Assembly (NCBI RefSeq): GCF_027912535.1
Contig: NZ_CP115465.1
Location: 1,096,001 to 1,160,000, forward strand
Source of the DNA: Brevundimonas sp. NIBR11
Lineage (GTDB): Bacteria > Pseudomonadota > Alphaproteobacteria > Caulobacterales > Caulobacteraceae
DNA length: 64,000 bases
Direction: 5' to 3'
Every line of letters begins with the position of its first letter. Within the stretch, counting starts at the first letter, position 1. Of this stretch, positions 27,513 to 37,313 are shown piece by piece. A program made the translations under genes and the position numbers. The notes beneath the pieces are model-generated. The model did not search any database and was not told the origin of the DNA. It was given only the letters and a program-made list of their open reading frames with translations.

Positions 27513-27973
27513 CCGTCGACATCGCGATCATCCCTTACCGGCCGGATCATGCCGCCGCCTGGGTGTCGTTGAACGAATACTGGATCCTCGCGGGCGGCTA
27601 TGTGCTGGAGGCCAAGGACCGTCTGGTGCTCGACGATCCGGAGGGATCGATCCTGTCGAAGGGTGGCGTCATCTTCATCGCCGAGCGGGACGGGGAGGCG
27701 GTCGGCTGCTGTTCCCTGATGGCCATGCCCGACGGCTTCGAAGTCGGCAAGATGGCGGTGGCCGCCGATGCGCAAAGCCTCGGCCTCGGGCGCAAGCTGC
27801 TCGACGCCTGCGAGGCCCACGCCCGATCCGCCGGGGCGTCGCGTCTGTATCTGGAGACCAACAGTTCCCAGACCCACGCCATCGCCCTGTACCACCGGTT
27901 CGGCTTCGTGGATCTGCCGCCGCAGCCGACGCCCTACGCCCGCTGCAACGTCTGGATGGAGAAGCGCCTATGA
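27509..27973 (+). CDS. GNAT family N-acetyltransferase
   Basis: The 154-residue protein has the GNAT fold: a beta-strand FEVGKMAVAADAQSLGLGRKLLDACEAHA, which contains the acetyl-CoA pyrophosphate loop (Q-x-x-G-x-G), and a C-terminal SRLYLETNSSQTHAIALYHRFGF. It is related to the small MarR-associated or phosphinothricin-type acetyltransferases; the acceptor is unknown. The ATG overlaps the DUF4180 stop, and its own stop overlaps the GST-like start, indicating translational coupling. Confidence 0.8.
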   Translation: MTVDIAIIPYRPDHAAAWVSLNEYWILAGGYVLEAKDRLVLDDPEGSILSKGGVIFIAERDGEAVGCCSLMAMPDGFEVGKMAVAADAQSLGLGRKLLDACEAHARSAGASRLYLETNSSQTHAIALYHRFGFVDLPPQPTPYARCNVWMEKRL

Positions 27974-28623
27974 CCGACCTGATCCTCTACAGCCACCCCT
28001 TCTCGTCCTACTGCCAGAAGGCCATCGTCGCCTTCTACGAAAAGGACCTGCCGTTCACCCAGCGGATGCTGGAGGATGAAGGGGCGATGGCGGAGTTGAA
28101 ATCGCTCTGGCCCTTCGGCCAGTTCCCAATTCTGAGAGACGGCGACCGCCGCTTCGCCGAGGCCTCGATCATCATCGAACGGCTAGACCGGATCTCGCCC
28201 GCGACACCCATGATTCCCACCGATCCCGACCTGGCGCTTGAGACACGGTTCATGGATAGGGTATTCGACAATCACCTTCAGGCCAACCAGCAGCGCATCA
28301 TCTACAACGCCCTGCGGCCCGAGGGTCAGCGCGATCCCTTGATCGATCAGGAGGCGAAGGCGAAGCTGGAGACCGCCTACTCCTGGCTGAACGAGGTAAT
28401 GGCCGACCGCAGCTGGGCGGCGGGCGAGGTTTTCACCCTGGCCGACTGCGGCGCCGCGCCGGGCCTGCTCTACGCACACTGGACTCACGCGATCCCGAAG
28501 GAGCACGTCCATCTGTGGGCCTATCGCCGCCGCCTGCTGGCCCGGCCGTCCTATGCCCGCGCACTCGACGAGGCGCGGCCGTACCGGAACTACTTCCCGC
28601 TCGGCGCGCCCGACGAGGACTGA
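27970..28623 (+). CDS. Glutathione S-transferase family protein
   Basis: The 217-residue protein has a thioredoxin-like N-terminal domain (MTDLILYSHPFSSYCQKAIVAF with Cys at residue 14) and an all-helical C-terminal domain (LADCGAAPGLLYAHW). The GQFPILRDGDRRFAEASIIIERL segment is the glutathione gamma-glutamyl binding site, with a cis-Pro and the E-A-S motif. It may conjugate or isomerise electrophiles; the exact class is not clear. It is the last gene of a three-gene coupled operon and converges on an ABC exporter. Confidence 0.85.
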   Translation: MTDLILYSHPFSSYCQKAIVAFYEKDLPFTQRMLEDEGAMAELKSLWPFGQFPILRDGDRRFAEASIIIERLDRISPATPMIPTDPDLALETRFMDRVFDNHLQANQQRIIYNALRPEGQRDPLIDQEAKAKLETAYSWLNEVMADRSWAAGEVFTLADCGAAPGLLYAHWTHAIPKEHVHLWAYRRRLLARPSYARALDEARPYRNYFPLGAPDED

Positions 28624-28626
28624 GGT

Positions 28627-29487
28627 CTACTCCTTCGACAGGTCCTGCTGCGTGAACCAGGCGATTGCCGCGACCAGAGGGATCGCGCACCACAGGAGCA
28701 GGCCCAGGACGGCCGGCCAGACACCGTCTCCGCCGCCCGCTGTCAGGCTGGGCGTATGCAGGATTGCCCCCTTCAGCACGTCGTAGGAGATGTTGGGCAG
28801 CAGCAGGTGCGGCTGCCACGACTGGGGCGTCCAGCCCACGAAGGCGATGAAGTTGCCGGCGAAGGCCTGAGCGATCGAGACCACGATGGGCACGAAGAGG
28901 GTGGCGATCAGCGAGCGGGTCATCACCGCCGCCAGCAGGCCCAGCAAGCCCACCCGGACGATGCGGATGTAGCTCAACAGGACCAGTTCGAAGAACTTCG
29001 CCGCCGTCTCGCTATCCATGGAAAAGGTCAATGGCCGAGCGAAGATGATCGCCTTGCCCAGTTCGCCGATCATGCCGCAGACCAGCATGACGGCGAGGAC
29101 CACCAGGGTAAGCAGCTTGGCCACCCCGACCTTGCCGAGAACGAGGTTCAGTCGGCTGTTCCGCGCCGTGATCAGCCGCCAGGTCTCCCAGCGATAGTCG
29201 CCCGCGTAGAGGGTCGCCATGCCGATCAGGACGAACAGCAGGGTGATGGGATTGGCCATGTCGGTGGCGACCGAGACCAGCGATTGGCCGAGGTCGAGCG
29301 GCCCCCCGGCGATCAGATTGGGCGGCAGATTCGCACCCTGGATCTCCACCATCTTGGACTTCATGAACATCTGGCCGAATAGACCGATGACCAGGGCGAC
29401 GACGGGGAAGAAGACGATGCTCCACAGCGCCGTCGTACGGTTTCGGGCGAAGCGATAGGCCTCGGAGCGAAGGGCGTCAGCCAGCAT
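28627..29487 (-). CDS. ABC-2 type transporter permease
   Basis: The 286-residue inner-membrane protein has about six hydrophobic helices, the first near residues 20-40 (WSIVFFPVVALVIGLFGQMF) after a short cytoplasmic start, followed by a large periplasmic loop. This is the arrangement of ABC-2 permeases that export drugs, lipids or peptides. It starts 11 bases inside the end of the ATPase gene, and the two subunits together form one exporter. The substrate is unknown. Confidence 0.82.
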   Translation of the reverse strand: MLADALRSEAYRFARNRTTALWSIVFFPVVALVIGLFGQMFMKSKMVEIQGANLPPNLIAGGPLDLGQSLVSVATDMANPITLLFVLIGMATLYAGDYRWETWRLITARNSRLNLVLGKVGVAKLLTLVVLAVMLVCGMIGELGKAIIFARPLTFSMDSETAAKFFELVLLSYIRIVRVGLLGLLAAVMTRSLIATLFVPIVVSIAQAFAGNFIAFVGWTPQSWQPHLLLPNISYDVLKGAILHTPSLTAGGGDGVWPAVLGLLLWCAIPLVAAIAWFTQQDLSKE

Positions 29488-30418
29488 GGCCCACCTCCTG
29501 AATGAACTTCTCCGGGTGTTGCACCGAACCGGTCTCGCTCATGAAGACGCTCTCCAGATCGGCGCCGATCCAGCGGGCCTCGTCGATATCGACGCCGCCC
29601 TGGACCAGGGCGCGCAGCAGGGCGGGCGCCTCGGCGCGGGGCAAGGTGGCCATCACGGCGTCGGCCTCGACCACTCCAGATGCGCCGGGCAGGGCGGAAA
29701 CGATTTCCAGTGTCTTCGACAGCGGCGTTGCCGACAGCCGCAGCCGTTCGCCGGACGCGGTCAGGTCCGAGACCAGACCCTCGCGCACCAGCCTGCCCCG
29801 GTTCAGGATGGCCACGCGGTCGCAGACGCGCTGGACCTCCAGCAACTGGTGGCTGGCCAGGATGACGGTTATCCCGTCCTTCTCGGACAGAGACCGGATC
29901 AGGGCGCGCATTTCCTGGATGCCGGGCGGGTCCATGCCGCTGGTCGGCTCATCGAGGATGACGAGTTCGGGCTCGGTGATCAGGGCAGCGGCTACGCCCA
30001 ACCGTTGCAGCATGCCGACGGAGAAGCCGCGCACCTTGCGGTCGCCGGCCTCGGTCAGGCCGACGCGCTCCAGCCAGCCGGCGACCCGCGCCGCATCGGG
30101 CCTCAGGCCGTGAGCGGCTGACAGCCAGACCAGCACCTGACGCGCGGTCATGAAGGGCGGGAACCTCGGCGTCTCGATCATCGAGCCCATGCGGCGCGAG
30201 GCGGCCACGTCGCCGATCCGCCCGCCCATGACCACGGCCTCACCGTCGCTGGAGCGGATCAGGCCCAGCAGGATGCGGAACAGGGTCGACTTGCCCGCCC
30301 CGTTCGGCCCCAGCACGCCGTAGACCCCGCCGCGCGGGATCGACAGGCTCAACCCGTCCAGGGCGCGCACCGACCCATAGGTCTTGGTCAGATTGCGGGT
30401 CTCGATGACAGCGTTCAT
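29477..30418 (-). CDS. ABC-2 exporter ATP-binding protein
   Basis: The 313-residue ATPase has Walker A GPNGAGKST, signature FSVGMLQRLGVA, Walker B LVILDEPTSGMDPPG and the switch His in ILASHQ. A C-terminal region of about 90 residues after the nucleotide-binding domain is typical of the CcmA/DrrA-like exporter class. The signature reads SVGM in place of SGGQ, as in several DrrA-type proteins. It is co-transcribed with the permease, and its start overlaps a divergent gap leading to the spermidine genes. Confidence 0.88.
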   Translation of the reverse strand: MNAVIETRNLTKTYGSVRALDGLSLSIPRGGVYGVLGPNGAGKSTLFRILLGLIRSSDGEAVVMGGRIGDVAASRRMGSMIETPRFPPFMTARQVLVWLSAAHGLRPDAARVAGWLERVGLTEAGDRKVRGFSVGMLQRLGVAAALITEPELVILDEPTSGMDPPGIQEMRALIRSLSEKDGITVILASHQLLEVQRVCDRVAILNRGRLVREGLVSDLTASGERLRLSATPLSKTLEIVSALPGASGVVEADAVMATLPRAEAPALLRALVQGGVDIDEARWIGADLESVFMSETGSVQHPEKFIQEVGHAG

Positions 30419-30615
30419 GGCCCTGACCTTCGCCCGCTCGCGTTAAACCGACAAGCGGGGTGCGCATTAAGCTTCCGACAGGTTCGCCGCGACGTCGCCG
30501 ACGTAAAATAGCGTCATTCGACGGTTACGACAGACGCCATCCTCGTATAGAGGACCCGGTCCAGCGCGCCCGGTAGCGCGACGACAAGCGACACATGACT
30601 TCAGGAGTGGCGAAG

Positions 30616-31821
30616 ATGAGCAAGGTTCTGGTGATCGGCGCAGGCGGCGTGGGATCGGTGGCCGTCCACAAGATGGCGATGAACCCCGACATCTTCTCGC
30701 ACATCACCCTGGCCTCGCGCACGAAGTCCAAGTGCGACGCCATCGCCGCCTCGGTGAAGGAGCGCACCGGCGTGGTGATCGACACAGCCGCCATCGACGC
30801 CGACGACGTCGCCGCCACGACCGCCCTGATCAATCAGGTCCAGCCGGTCCTGGTCGTTAACCTGGCCCTGCCGTACCAGGACCTGAACATCATGGACGCC
30901 TGCCTGGCCGCAGGCGTGAACTACCTCGACACCGCCAACTACGAGCCGCGCGACGAAGCCAAGTTCGAATACAAGTGGCAGTGGGCCTATCAGGATCGCT
31001 TCAAGGAAGCTGGTTTGATGGCGCTGCTGGGTTCGGGCTTCGACCCCGGCGTGACCTCGGTCTTCACCACCTGGACGAAGAAGCACCAGTTGGACACCAT
31101 CCAGACGCTGGACATCCTGGACTGCAACGGCGGCGACACCGGCCTGCCGTTCGCGACCAACTTCAACCCCGAGATCAACCTGCGCGAAGTGACCGCCCCG
31201 TCGCGTCACTTCGAAAACGGCCAGTGGATCGAGGGTCCAGCCCTGACCAACAAGCAGACCTTCGACTTCGAGGGCGTCGGGCCGAAGAACATGTACCTCA
31301 TGTACCATGAGGAGTTGGAGTCGCTGGCGAAGTTCTATCCCGAGATCAAGCGTATCCGCTTCTGGATGACGTTCGGCGACTCATACCTCAAGCACCTCGA
31401 CGTGCTGGGCAACGTCGGCATGCTGTCGATCGAACCGATGCAATTCCAGGGCCGCGAGATCATCCCCATCGAGTTCCTGAAGGCCCTGCTGCCGGAACCG
31501 TCCTCGCTGGGCCCGCTGACCAAGGGCAAGACCAACATCGGCACCATCGCCACCGGCCTGAAGGACGGGGTCCAGAAGACGGTCTACGTCAAGAACATCT
31601 GCGACCACGAAGAGGCCTATGCCGAGACCGGCAACCAAGCCGTCAGCTACACCACCGGCGTTCCGGCCATGATCGGTGCGGCCCTGATGGTCACCGGCGC
31701 CTGGAAGGGCGAAGGCGTGTTCAACATGGAGCAGCTTGATCCCGATCCCTTCATGGACATGCTGAACAAGCACGGCCTGCCCTGGACGGTCGAGGAGCTG
31801 GACGCTCCGCTGGCCTTCTGA
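30616..31821 (+). CDS. Carboxynorspermidine/carboxyspermidine dehydrogenase
   Basis: The 401-residue enzyme has the saccharopine-dehydrogenase fold with an NAD(P)-binding VLVIGAGGVGSVAVHKM at the start. It joins aspartate semialdehyde to a diamine in the alternative spermidine route, and the decarboxylase gene follows after 9 bases. Segments ALLGSGFDPGVTSVF and IRFWMTFGDSYLKHLDVLGNVGM are typical of this dehydrogenase and not of true saccharopine reductases. AGGAG lies upstream of the ATG at 30616; an ATG at 30595 is also in frame. The context makes the assignment strong. Confidence 0.85.
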   Translation: MSKVLVIGAGGVGSVAVHKMAMNPDIFSHITLASRTKSKCDAIAASVKERTGVVIDTAAIDADDVAATTALINQVQPVLVVNLALPYQDLNIMDACLAAGVNYLDTANYEPRDEAKFEYKWQWAYQDRFKEAGLMALLGSGFDPGVTSVFTTWTKKHQLDTIQTLDILDCNGGDTGLPFATNFNPEINLREVTAPSRHFENGQWIEGPALTNKQTFDFEGVGPKNMYLMYHEELESLAKFYPEIKRIRFWMTFGDSYLKHLDVLGNVGMLSIEPMQFQGREIIPIEFLKALLPEPSSLGPLTKGKTNIGTIATGLKDGVQKTVYVKNICDHEEAYAETGNQAVSYTTGVPAMIGAALMVTGAWKGEGVFNMEQLDPDPFMDMLNKHGLPWTVEELDAPLAF

Positions 31822-31830
31822 CCTAGAGAC

Positions 31831-33027
31831 ATGTCGCACACTCCCACGGCCGCTATGGAAACCAAGGCCGGCGGCCCCGGCGCCTTCGCCCGCTTCGATC
31901 TGAACCGCGTCCCGTCGCCCGCCTTCGTGGTCGATGAGATGGCGATCCGTCGCAACCTCGGCGTCCTCAAGGACGTCGGAGAGCGTGGCGGCGCTCGGGT
32001 GCTGCTGGCGCTCAAGGCCTTCTCCATGTGGTCCCTGGCCGATGTGGTCGAGGAATACCTGGACGGCGTCTGCGCCTCGGGCCTGTGGGAGGCGCGACTG
32101 GCGCGGGAGTTCTACAAGGGTCACCTGACCACCTACTCCCCAGCCTACAAGCCCGAGGACCTGCCCGAGATCCTGCGGATTTCGGACAGCGTCATCTTCA
32201 ACACCCCGAGCCAGGTTGCCCGCTTCGCCGACCTGATCGCGGCGGCTCGGGCCGAGGGCGAGGTGTTCGACATCGGCCTGCGCCTCAACCCGGAGCATTC
32301 CGAGGCCGAGGTCGCCAAATACGACCCCTGCCAGTTCGGGTCGCGTCTGGGCTTCCCGATCTCACAGCTGAAGCCGGAGCACCTCGAGGGCGTCGATGGC
32401 CTGCACCTGCACGCCCTGTGCGAACAGGGGTTCGAGCCGCTGGAGCGGGTCTGGGGCGCGATTGAGCCGAAGCTGACCCCACTGTTGCCGCATGTGAAAT
32501 GGCTGAACCTCGGCGGCGGCCACCATGTGACCCGCGCCGACTACGATCGTGACGGTCTGGCCGCCTTCCTGAAGACGCTGCACGAGCGCCATGGGGTGGA
32601 GGTCTATATCGAACCCGGCGAGGCGATCGCGCTCGACGCCGGCATCCTGGTCGGGCAGGTGCTGGACACCTTCCAGAACAGTTTGCCCATCGCCATCACC
32701 GACATCTCGGCTACCTGCCATATGCCCGACGTCATCGAGGCGCCCTACCGCCCGGCCATGCTGGGCGAGGGGACGGAGGGGACGCGCTATCGTCTCGGCG
32801 GCCCGTCCTGCCTGGCCGGCGACATTCTCGGCGACTACGTCTTCGAGACGCCGCCGACGGCCGGGACGCGCATCGCCTTCCTGGATCAAGCCCACTATTC
32901 GATGGTGAAGACCAACACCTTCAACGGTGTTCCCCTGCCGGCGATCGCCCTGTGGAACTCCGAGACGGACGCCCTGACGATCGTCCGCGAGTTCGGCTAC
33001 GAGGCCTTCCGCGACCGCCTGTCCTGA
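31831..33027 (+). CDS. nspC: Carboxynorspermidine decarboxylase
   Basis: This PLP-dependent, alanine-racemase-fold decarboxylase removes the carboxyl group from carboxy(nor)spermidine. The 398-residue protein has the PLP lysine region VLLALKAFSMWSL, the GGGHHVTRADYD glycine loop, and the active-site EPGEAIALDAG. The C-terminal Tyr/Asp region LDQAHYSMVKTNTFNG is intact. It is coupled to the dehydrogenase, so the pair gives an S-adenosylmethionine-independent route to spermidine or norspermidine; which one is formed depends on the diamine and cannot be read from this sequence. Confidence 0.88.
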   Translation: MSHTPTAAMETKAGGPGAFARFDLNRVPSPAFVVDEMAIRRNLGVLKDVGERGGARVLLALKAFSMWSLADVVEEYLDGVCASGLWEARLAREFYKGHLTTYSPAYKPEDLPEILRISDSVIFNTPSQVARFADLIAAARAEGEVFDIGLRLNPEHSEAEVAKYDPCQFGSRLGFPISQLKPEHLEGVDGLHLHALCEQGFEPLERVWGAIEPKLTPLLPHVKWLNLGGGHHVTRADYDRDGLAAFLKTLHERHGVEVYIEPGEAIALDAGILVGQVLDTFQNSLPIAITDISATCHMPDVIEAPYRPAMLGEGTEGTRYRLGGPSCLAGDILGDYVFETPPTAGTRIAFLDQAHYSMVKTNTFNGVPLPAIALWNSETDALTIVREFGYEAFRDRLS

Positions 33028-33052
33028 CGGTCGCGGGCTCAAGGCCCGTCAG
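33024..33052. terminator. Hairpin at the convergent ends of nspC and the M16 protease gene
   Basis: CTGACGG (33024-33030) pairs with CCGTCAG (33046-33052) and overlaps both stop codons. An inner GGGC/GCCC pairing competes or extends. There is no T-run, so bidirectional termination is possible but uncertain. Confidence 0.35.
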
Positions 33053-35892
33053 TTGATCCCGAGGGTGGGGCTTAGCAGGTCCAGATCGGCGGCCGGGATC
33101 AGCACCAGATCGGGGTGGGCGGCCCGCATGGCGTCGATGAAGATCCGGCTGTCGCCGACCACGACGACATAGGCCTGATCCGAGGTCAGGCGGGCGGCGG
33201 CGGCCTGCATCGAAGCCGGCGTCGTCGCCCGGATGCGGTCGCCATAGCGTTCGGATTCGTCCAGCGGCAGGCCCAGCGTCACGGCGTCGGCCAGGAAGCC
33301 GCTGAGGCCGCCGGTCGTCTCGATGTTCCGGGAGAAGCCGCCGGTCAGATAGGTCTCGCGGTCTGTCAGGCCCTGTTCGCTCAGGGTCTCGGTTCTAACG
33401 CGGTCCATCTGGGCCAGGACTAGATCGACGACCTCCAGGGCGCTCTCGTTCTTGGTCTGGGTCGTCGCGGTCAGGAGGCCGCTGTCGGCCCGGGCCGGCA
33501 GGGAGGAGTTGGCGCCGTAGCTCAGGCCGCGCTTGGCCCGGACTTCTTGGAACAGATGGCCGTTCTGACCGCCGCCCAGCACCGCGTTGGCCACGGCCAG
33601 AGGATAGAAGTCGGGGTCCGATCGCGCCGGACCGCGAACGCCGGCGGCGATGGCGGCCTGCCCCGCGCCCGGCAGGTCGACGACGATCAGGCGCGGGGCC
33701 GGGGCCTCGCCGGCTCGCTCGCCGACCGTGGGCAGGGCTTCGGAGGGCCTGGTCCAATCGCCCAGGGTCCGTTCGGCGAAGGCGAAGCCTTCCTCGGCGC
33801 TCATGCCGCCGGTGATGATCAGGGCGGCGTTGTCTGGCCGCCACCAGCGATCGTGCTGGGCCTGGACCTCGGCGCGGGTGATCGACTGCACCGAGGCGGG
33901 CACGCCCGAGGCCGGGGCGCCATAGGGGGCCGCGCCGAAGGCCGCGCGGTTCAGCACCAGGCTGGCCAAGGGGCCAGGTTGGCGAAGGCCCACGGTCAGG
34001 GCGTTGACCGACCGGGTCCGGGCCCGCTCCAGCTCGGCGTCGGCGAAGGTCGGGCGCTCGACCACATCCGACAGAATGTCGCCGATGGCGCCGGCGGAGG
34101 CGATGGGGGCCGAGAAGCCGATGGAGCTGGAATCCGCATCGGCCCCTCCGCCGCCGACGGCGCCGGCCGCCTCCAGAGCCTGGGCGATCTGCAGGGCGGT
34201 GCGGTCGCCCGCGCCCTGGCTGGCGAGGCCGGCGGTGAAGTTCGACAGACCGGGCCGATCCGCCGGATCGGAAGACGCCCCGCCCGCGATGACCAGTTGG
34301 GCGTTCATGATCGGCAGATCGGTGGAGCGCGCCACGATGACCCGCAAGCCGTTCGACAGGGTCCGTTCGGCGATCACCGGCTGGGCCTTCTCCCGCGGCT
34401 CGGACGGCGCCGGCGGCGCTTCGCGCTGGCCCTCGGGACGCAGTTCGTTGGCCGGGAGGATCGCCGGAGGCACGGTAAGGAAGGTCGGCATCGGCGCCGG
34501 GTTTTTCCACGAATCCTCGGCCACGTCGGCGGGCCGCTGGCCTTCATCGAGATAGCGGATCGAGACGCGGGCGCTCTCGTCCAGATATTTGCGGGCCACG
34601 CGTTGAACGTCGGCGGCCGTGACGGCGCGGATGGCGGCGACCCGCGCATCCGGCGCATGCGGATCGTGCTCGGCGACCAGGGCCCGGCCCAGCATGAAGG
34701 CGCGGCCGGACGAGGTTTCGCGCTGACGCAGGTCGGCGGCCAGCAGCTCGGTGCGAGCCTCGGCCAGTTCCGCGGCGGTGATCGGTTCGTCGCGGATGCG
34801 GACGATCTCCGCGTTCAGGGCGGCCTCGGCCTCCTCGACCGTCTTGCCGGATGCGACGGTCACCTGGGCGTTGATCGTGCCGCCTTCTTCCTCGACGTCA
34901 GGGCCGAGGTAGGCGGAAGCGGCGACCTGTTGTCGGTAGATCAGGGACTGGTAGAGGCGAGAGCTCTGACCGCGCGACATGACCGCCTCCAGAACCTCCA
35001 GCGCCGCATTGTCGTCGCTGGTGGCGTTCGGGCCCGGGAAGATCGCCGCGATGGCGGGCAGGGGGACGTTTGGGGCGTAGGCGGTCACCTGACGGGGGCT
35101 GGTGCGCGGCGGCGAGACCGGCCGCTCGAAGACCGGCACCGGGCGCTCGGGGTTCTGGATGCCCGCGAAATACTGATCGACCCAGCGATCCAGCTGGGCC
35201 GGTTCGAAGTTCCCTGAGACGATCATGGTCGCCGTGGCGGGCCGGTAGTAGGCTTCGTGGAAGGCGCGGGCGTCCTCGATCCGAGCCGAGTCCAGCTGTT
35301 CCAGCGAGCCGATCACGCTGCGGCGATAGATGTGCTCGTCATAAGCGTTGTCGCCGATGACGAAGACGCCGAGGCGGCCGTAGGGCGGGGCGTAGACACG
35401 CTGGCGCAGCTCTTCCTGGACGATGGCGCGTTCGGCGTCGAACACGGCCTGATCGACCACCGGGCGGGCCATCCGCTCGGCGTGGGTCCACAGCATGGTC
35501 TCCAGATACTGGGGCGGCACGGTCTCGTAGTAGTTGGTGAAGTCCTGGCCGGTAGAGGCGTTGCGTGACCCGCCGGCGTTCTCGACGATGGTCGAGATCT
35601 GGCCGTAGGGCAGGTTGACGGTCTTCCTAGACAGAATGTGTTCGAACAGGTGGGCGAAGCCGGAGCGGCCTTCGGGGTCGTCCTTGCCGCCGACGTCGTA
35701 CCAGAGCTGCACCGTCACCGTGCCTGCCGTCGGGTCGGGCATGGCGTAGACGTCCAGGCCGTTGGCCAGTTCGCGATGGGTGAACTCCAGCGGCGGCGGA
35801 GCGATTTCGGCGGATGTCTGGGCCGAAACCGCCATCGGCGCGGCCGCCAGAAGCGCGGCGAAGGAAGACCCGAGGAGCAGTGCGCGGAACAT
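33049..35892 (-). CDS. Periplasmic M16-family zinc peptidase, two-domain pitrilysin type
   Basis: The 947-residue protein has a signal peptide (MFRALLLGSSFAALLAAAPMAVSA). The N-terminal half carries the inverted zinc motif HLFEH (H81, E84, H85) in GFAHLFEHILSRKT, with the further Glu some 75 residues downstream in VQEELRQR. The second M16 repeat (from about residue 490) lacks the HxxEH motif and so is the inactive clamshell half. The family degrades peptides and unfolded proteins. It lies alone, convergent with the spermidine genes. A signal peptide and lack of a membrane anchor place it in the periplasm. Confidence 0.9.
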   Translation of the reverse strand: MFRALLLGSSFAALLAAAPMAVSAQTSAEIAPPPLEFTHRELANGLDVYAMPDPTAGTVTVQLWYDVGGKDDPEGRSGFAHLFEHILSRKTVNLPYGQISTIVENAGGSRNASTGQDFTNYYETVPPQYLETMLWTHAERMARPVVDQAVFDAERAIVQEELRQRVYAPPYGRLGVFVIGDNAYDEHIYRRSVIGSLEQLDSARIEDARAFHEAYYRPATATMIVSGNFEPAQLDRWVDQYFAGIQNPERPVPVFERPVSPPRTSPRQVTAYAPNVPLPAIAAIFPGPNATSDDNAALEVLEAVMSRGQSSRLYQSLIYRQQVAASAYLGPDVEEEGGTINAQVTVASGKTVEEAEAALNAEIVRIRDEPITAAELAEARTELLAADLRQRETSSGRAFMLGRALVAEHDPHAPDARVAAIRAVTAADVQRVARKYLDESARVSIRYLDEGQRPADVAEDSWKNPAPMPTFLTVPPAILPANELRPEGQREAPPAPSEPREKAQPVIAERTLSNGLRVIVARSTDLPIMNAQLVIAGGASSDPADRPGLSNFTAGLASQGAGDRTALQIAQALEAAGAVGGGGADADSSSIGFSAPIASAGAIGDILSDVVERPTFADAELERARTRSVNALTVGLRQPGPLASLVLNRAAFGAAPYGAPASGVPASVQSITRAEVQAQHDRWWRPDNAALIITGGMSAEEGFAFAERTLGDWTRPSEALPTVGERAGEAPAPRLIVVDLPGAGQAAIAAGVRGPARSDPDFYPLAVANAVLGGGQNGHLFQEVRAKRGLSYGANSSLPARADSGLLTATTQTKNESALEVVDLVLAQMDRVRTETLSEQGLTDRETYLTGGFSRNIETTGGLSGFLADAVTLGLPLDESERYGDRIRATTPASMQAAAARLTSDQAYVVVVGDSRIFIDAMRAAHPDLVLIPAADLDLLSPTLGIN

Positions 35893-36028
35893 GACGGCCT
35901 CAAACGTGACGACTTGGATGCCGGACCCTAGGCCGGGCCCTGCCGCGCCTCAAAGTTACGACGGGTTAATGTGGACAGCGCCGCGTACGCGAGACATTGC
36001 GGCGTTCGTCGGCTAGACCTCGCGTCCG

Positions 36029-37276
36029 ATGTCGATCCTGCACCCCAAGGCCCGCAAGGCCGCCATCGCCTTCATCTTCGTGACGGCCGTCCTCGACATC
36101 CTGTCGATGGGCGTGATCATGCCGGTCCTGCCGTCGCTGATCGAGGAGTTCGCGGGGTCCGACGCCTCGGCCGGGATCTGGAACGGAGCCTTCGTGGCCA
36201 TGTGGGCGGCGATGCAGTTCCTGGCCTCGCCGGTCACCGGGTCGCTGTCGGATCGCTACGGCCGTCGCCCCGTGATCCTGATTTCCTGCGCCGGTCTGGC
36301 GCTGGACTGGATGCTGATGGCCCTGGCCCCGAACCTGTGGTGGCTGGCGGTGGGACGCATCCTGGGCGGCCTGACCTCTTCCAGCTTCACGGCGATCTAC
36401 GCCTATATGGCCGACATCACCGCGCCTGAGAACCGGGCCCGGGCCTATGGGCTGATCGGCGCCGCCTTCTCGGGCGGGTTCGTGCTGGGTCCGGTCATCG
36501 GAGGGTTTCTGGGCGAGATCGGGCCGCGGGCGCCCTTCTGGTTCGCCGCCGCCCTGTCCGGCGTGGCCTTCCTCTACGGGTTGTTCATCCTGCCCGAGAG
36601 CTTGCCGGCGGAGAAGCGGATGCCGTTCAGCTGGAAGCGCGCCAATCCTCTCGGCGCAATGGAGCTTCTGCGTCGCCACGCGGAGCTCACGGGCCTCGCG
36701 GTGGTGAACTTCCTGCTCTATTTCTCGCACCACGTCTTCTCGGCGATCTTCGTGCTGTATGCGATGCACCGCTACGGCTGGGGTCCGCGCGAGGTCGGGC
36801 TGTTGCTGGCTGGAGTGGGCGTCGTCGACATGGCGATGCAGGGCGCGGTGGTGGGGCCGGTCATTAAGGCGCTGGGCGATCGCAGGACGATGCTGGTGGG
36901 CTTCCTCGGCGGCACGATCGGCATGGCCATGATGGGCTGGGCGCCGAACGGCCTGTGGTTCACCCTCGCCATGCTGCCCAACGCCCTGTGGGGTCTCGCC
37001 ATGCCCACGATGCAGGCCCTGATGACGCGACGGGTCGGGGACGACGAGCAGGGTCAGCTTCAGGGCGCGAACAACTCGGTCGCCTCCATCGCCGGCATCG
37101 CTTCACCTCTGTTCTTCGGCTGGGTCTATGCAATCTCCGTGGGGCCGGAGCCCTGGGTTCCTCATCCGGGCATGGCCTTCTTCATGGCCGCAGCGGTTCT
37201 TGCCGCCGCCGGCCTGCTGGGGTGGCGCGTCGGGGTGAAGGCGGAACGCGCCGAGGCCGCAGCCTCCACGCCTTGA
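36029..37276 (+). CDS. MFS transporter, TetA-like family
   Basis: The 415-residue inner-membrane protein has twelve predicted helices. The MFS motif A between helices 2 and 3 reads GSLSDRYGRRPVIL, and DILSMGVIMPVLPSL in helix 1 resembles tetracycline/drug-proton antiporters. The MFS motif C-like AFSGGFVLGPVIGG lies in helix 5. It could export a drug or a metabolite; no regulator gene is adjacent, so an acquired resistance determinant is unlikely. It starts 136 bases upstream-divergent from the M16 gene and ends 37 bases before the DegP-like gene. Confidence 0.82.
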   Translation: MSILHPKARKAAIAFIFVTAVLDILSMGVIMPVLPSLIEEFAGSDASAGIWNGAFVAMWAAMQFLASPVTGSLSDRYGRRPVILISCAGLALDWMLMALAPNLWWLAVGRILGGLTSSSFTAIYAYMADITAPENRARAYGLIGAAFSGGFVLGPVIGGFLGEIGPRAPFWFAAALSGVAFLYGLFILPESLPAEKRMPFSWKRANPLGAMELLRRHAELTGLAVVNFLLYFSHHVFSAIFVLYAMHRYGWGPREVGLLLAGVGVVDMAMQGAVVGPVIKALGDRRTMLVGFLGGTIGMAMMGWAPNGLWFTLAMLPNALWGLAMPTMQALMTRRVGDDEQGQLQGANNSVASIAGIASPLFFGWVYAISVGPEPWVPHPGMAFFMAAAVLAAAGLLGWRVGVKAERAEAAASTP

Positions 37277-37313
37277 TCCGGCCCGAAAGCGGGACAGATA
37301 TAGGGGCCTCGAC

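Noticed and set aside
33547..35217. A 556-codon plus-strand frame inside the M16 gene
   Set aside because: It is antisense to a gene with clear zinc motifs and lacks any recognisable domain.
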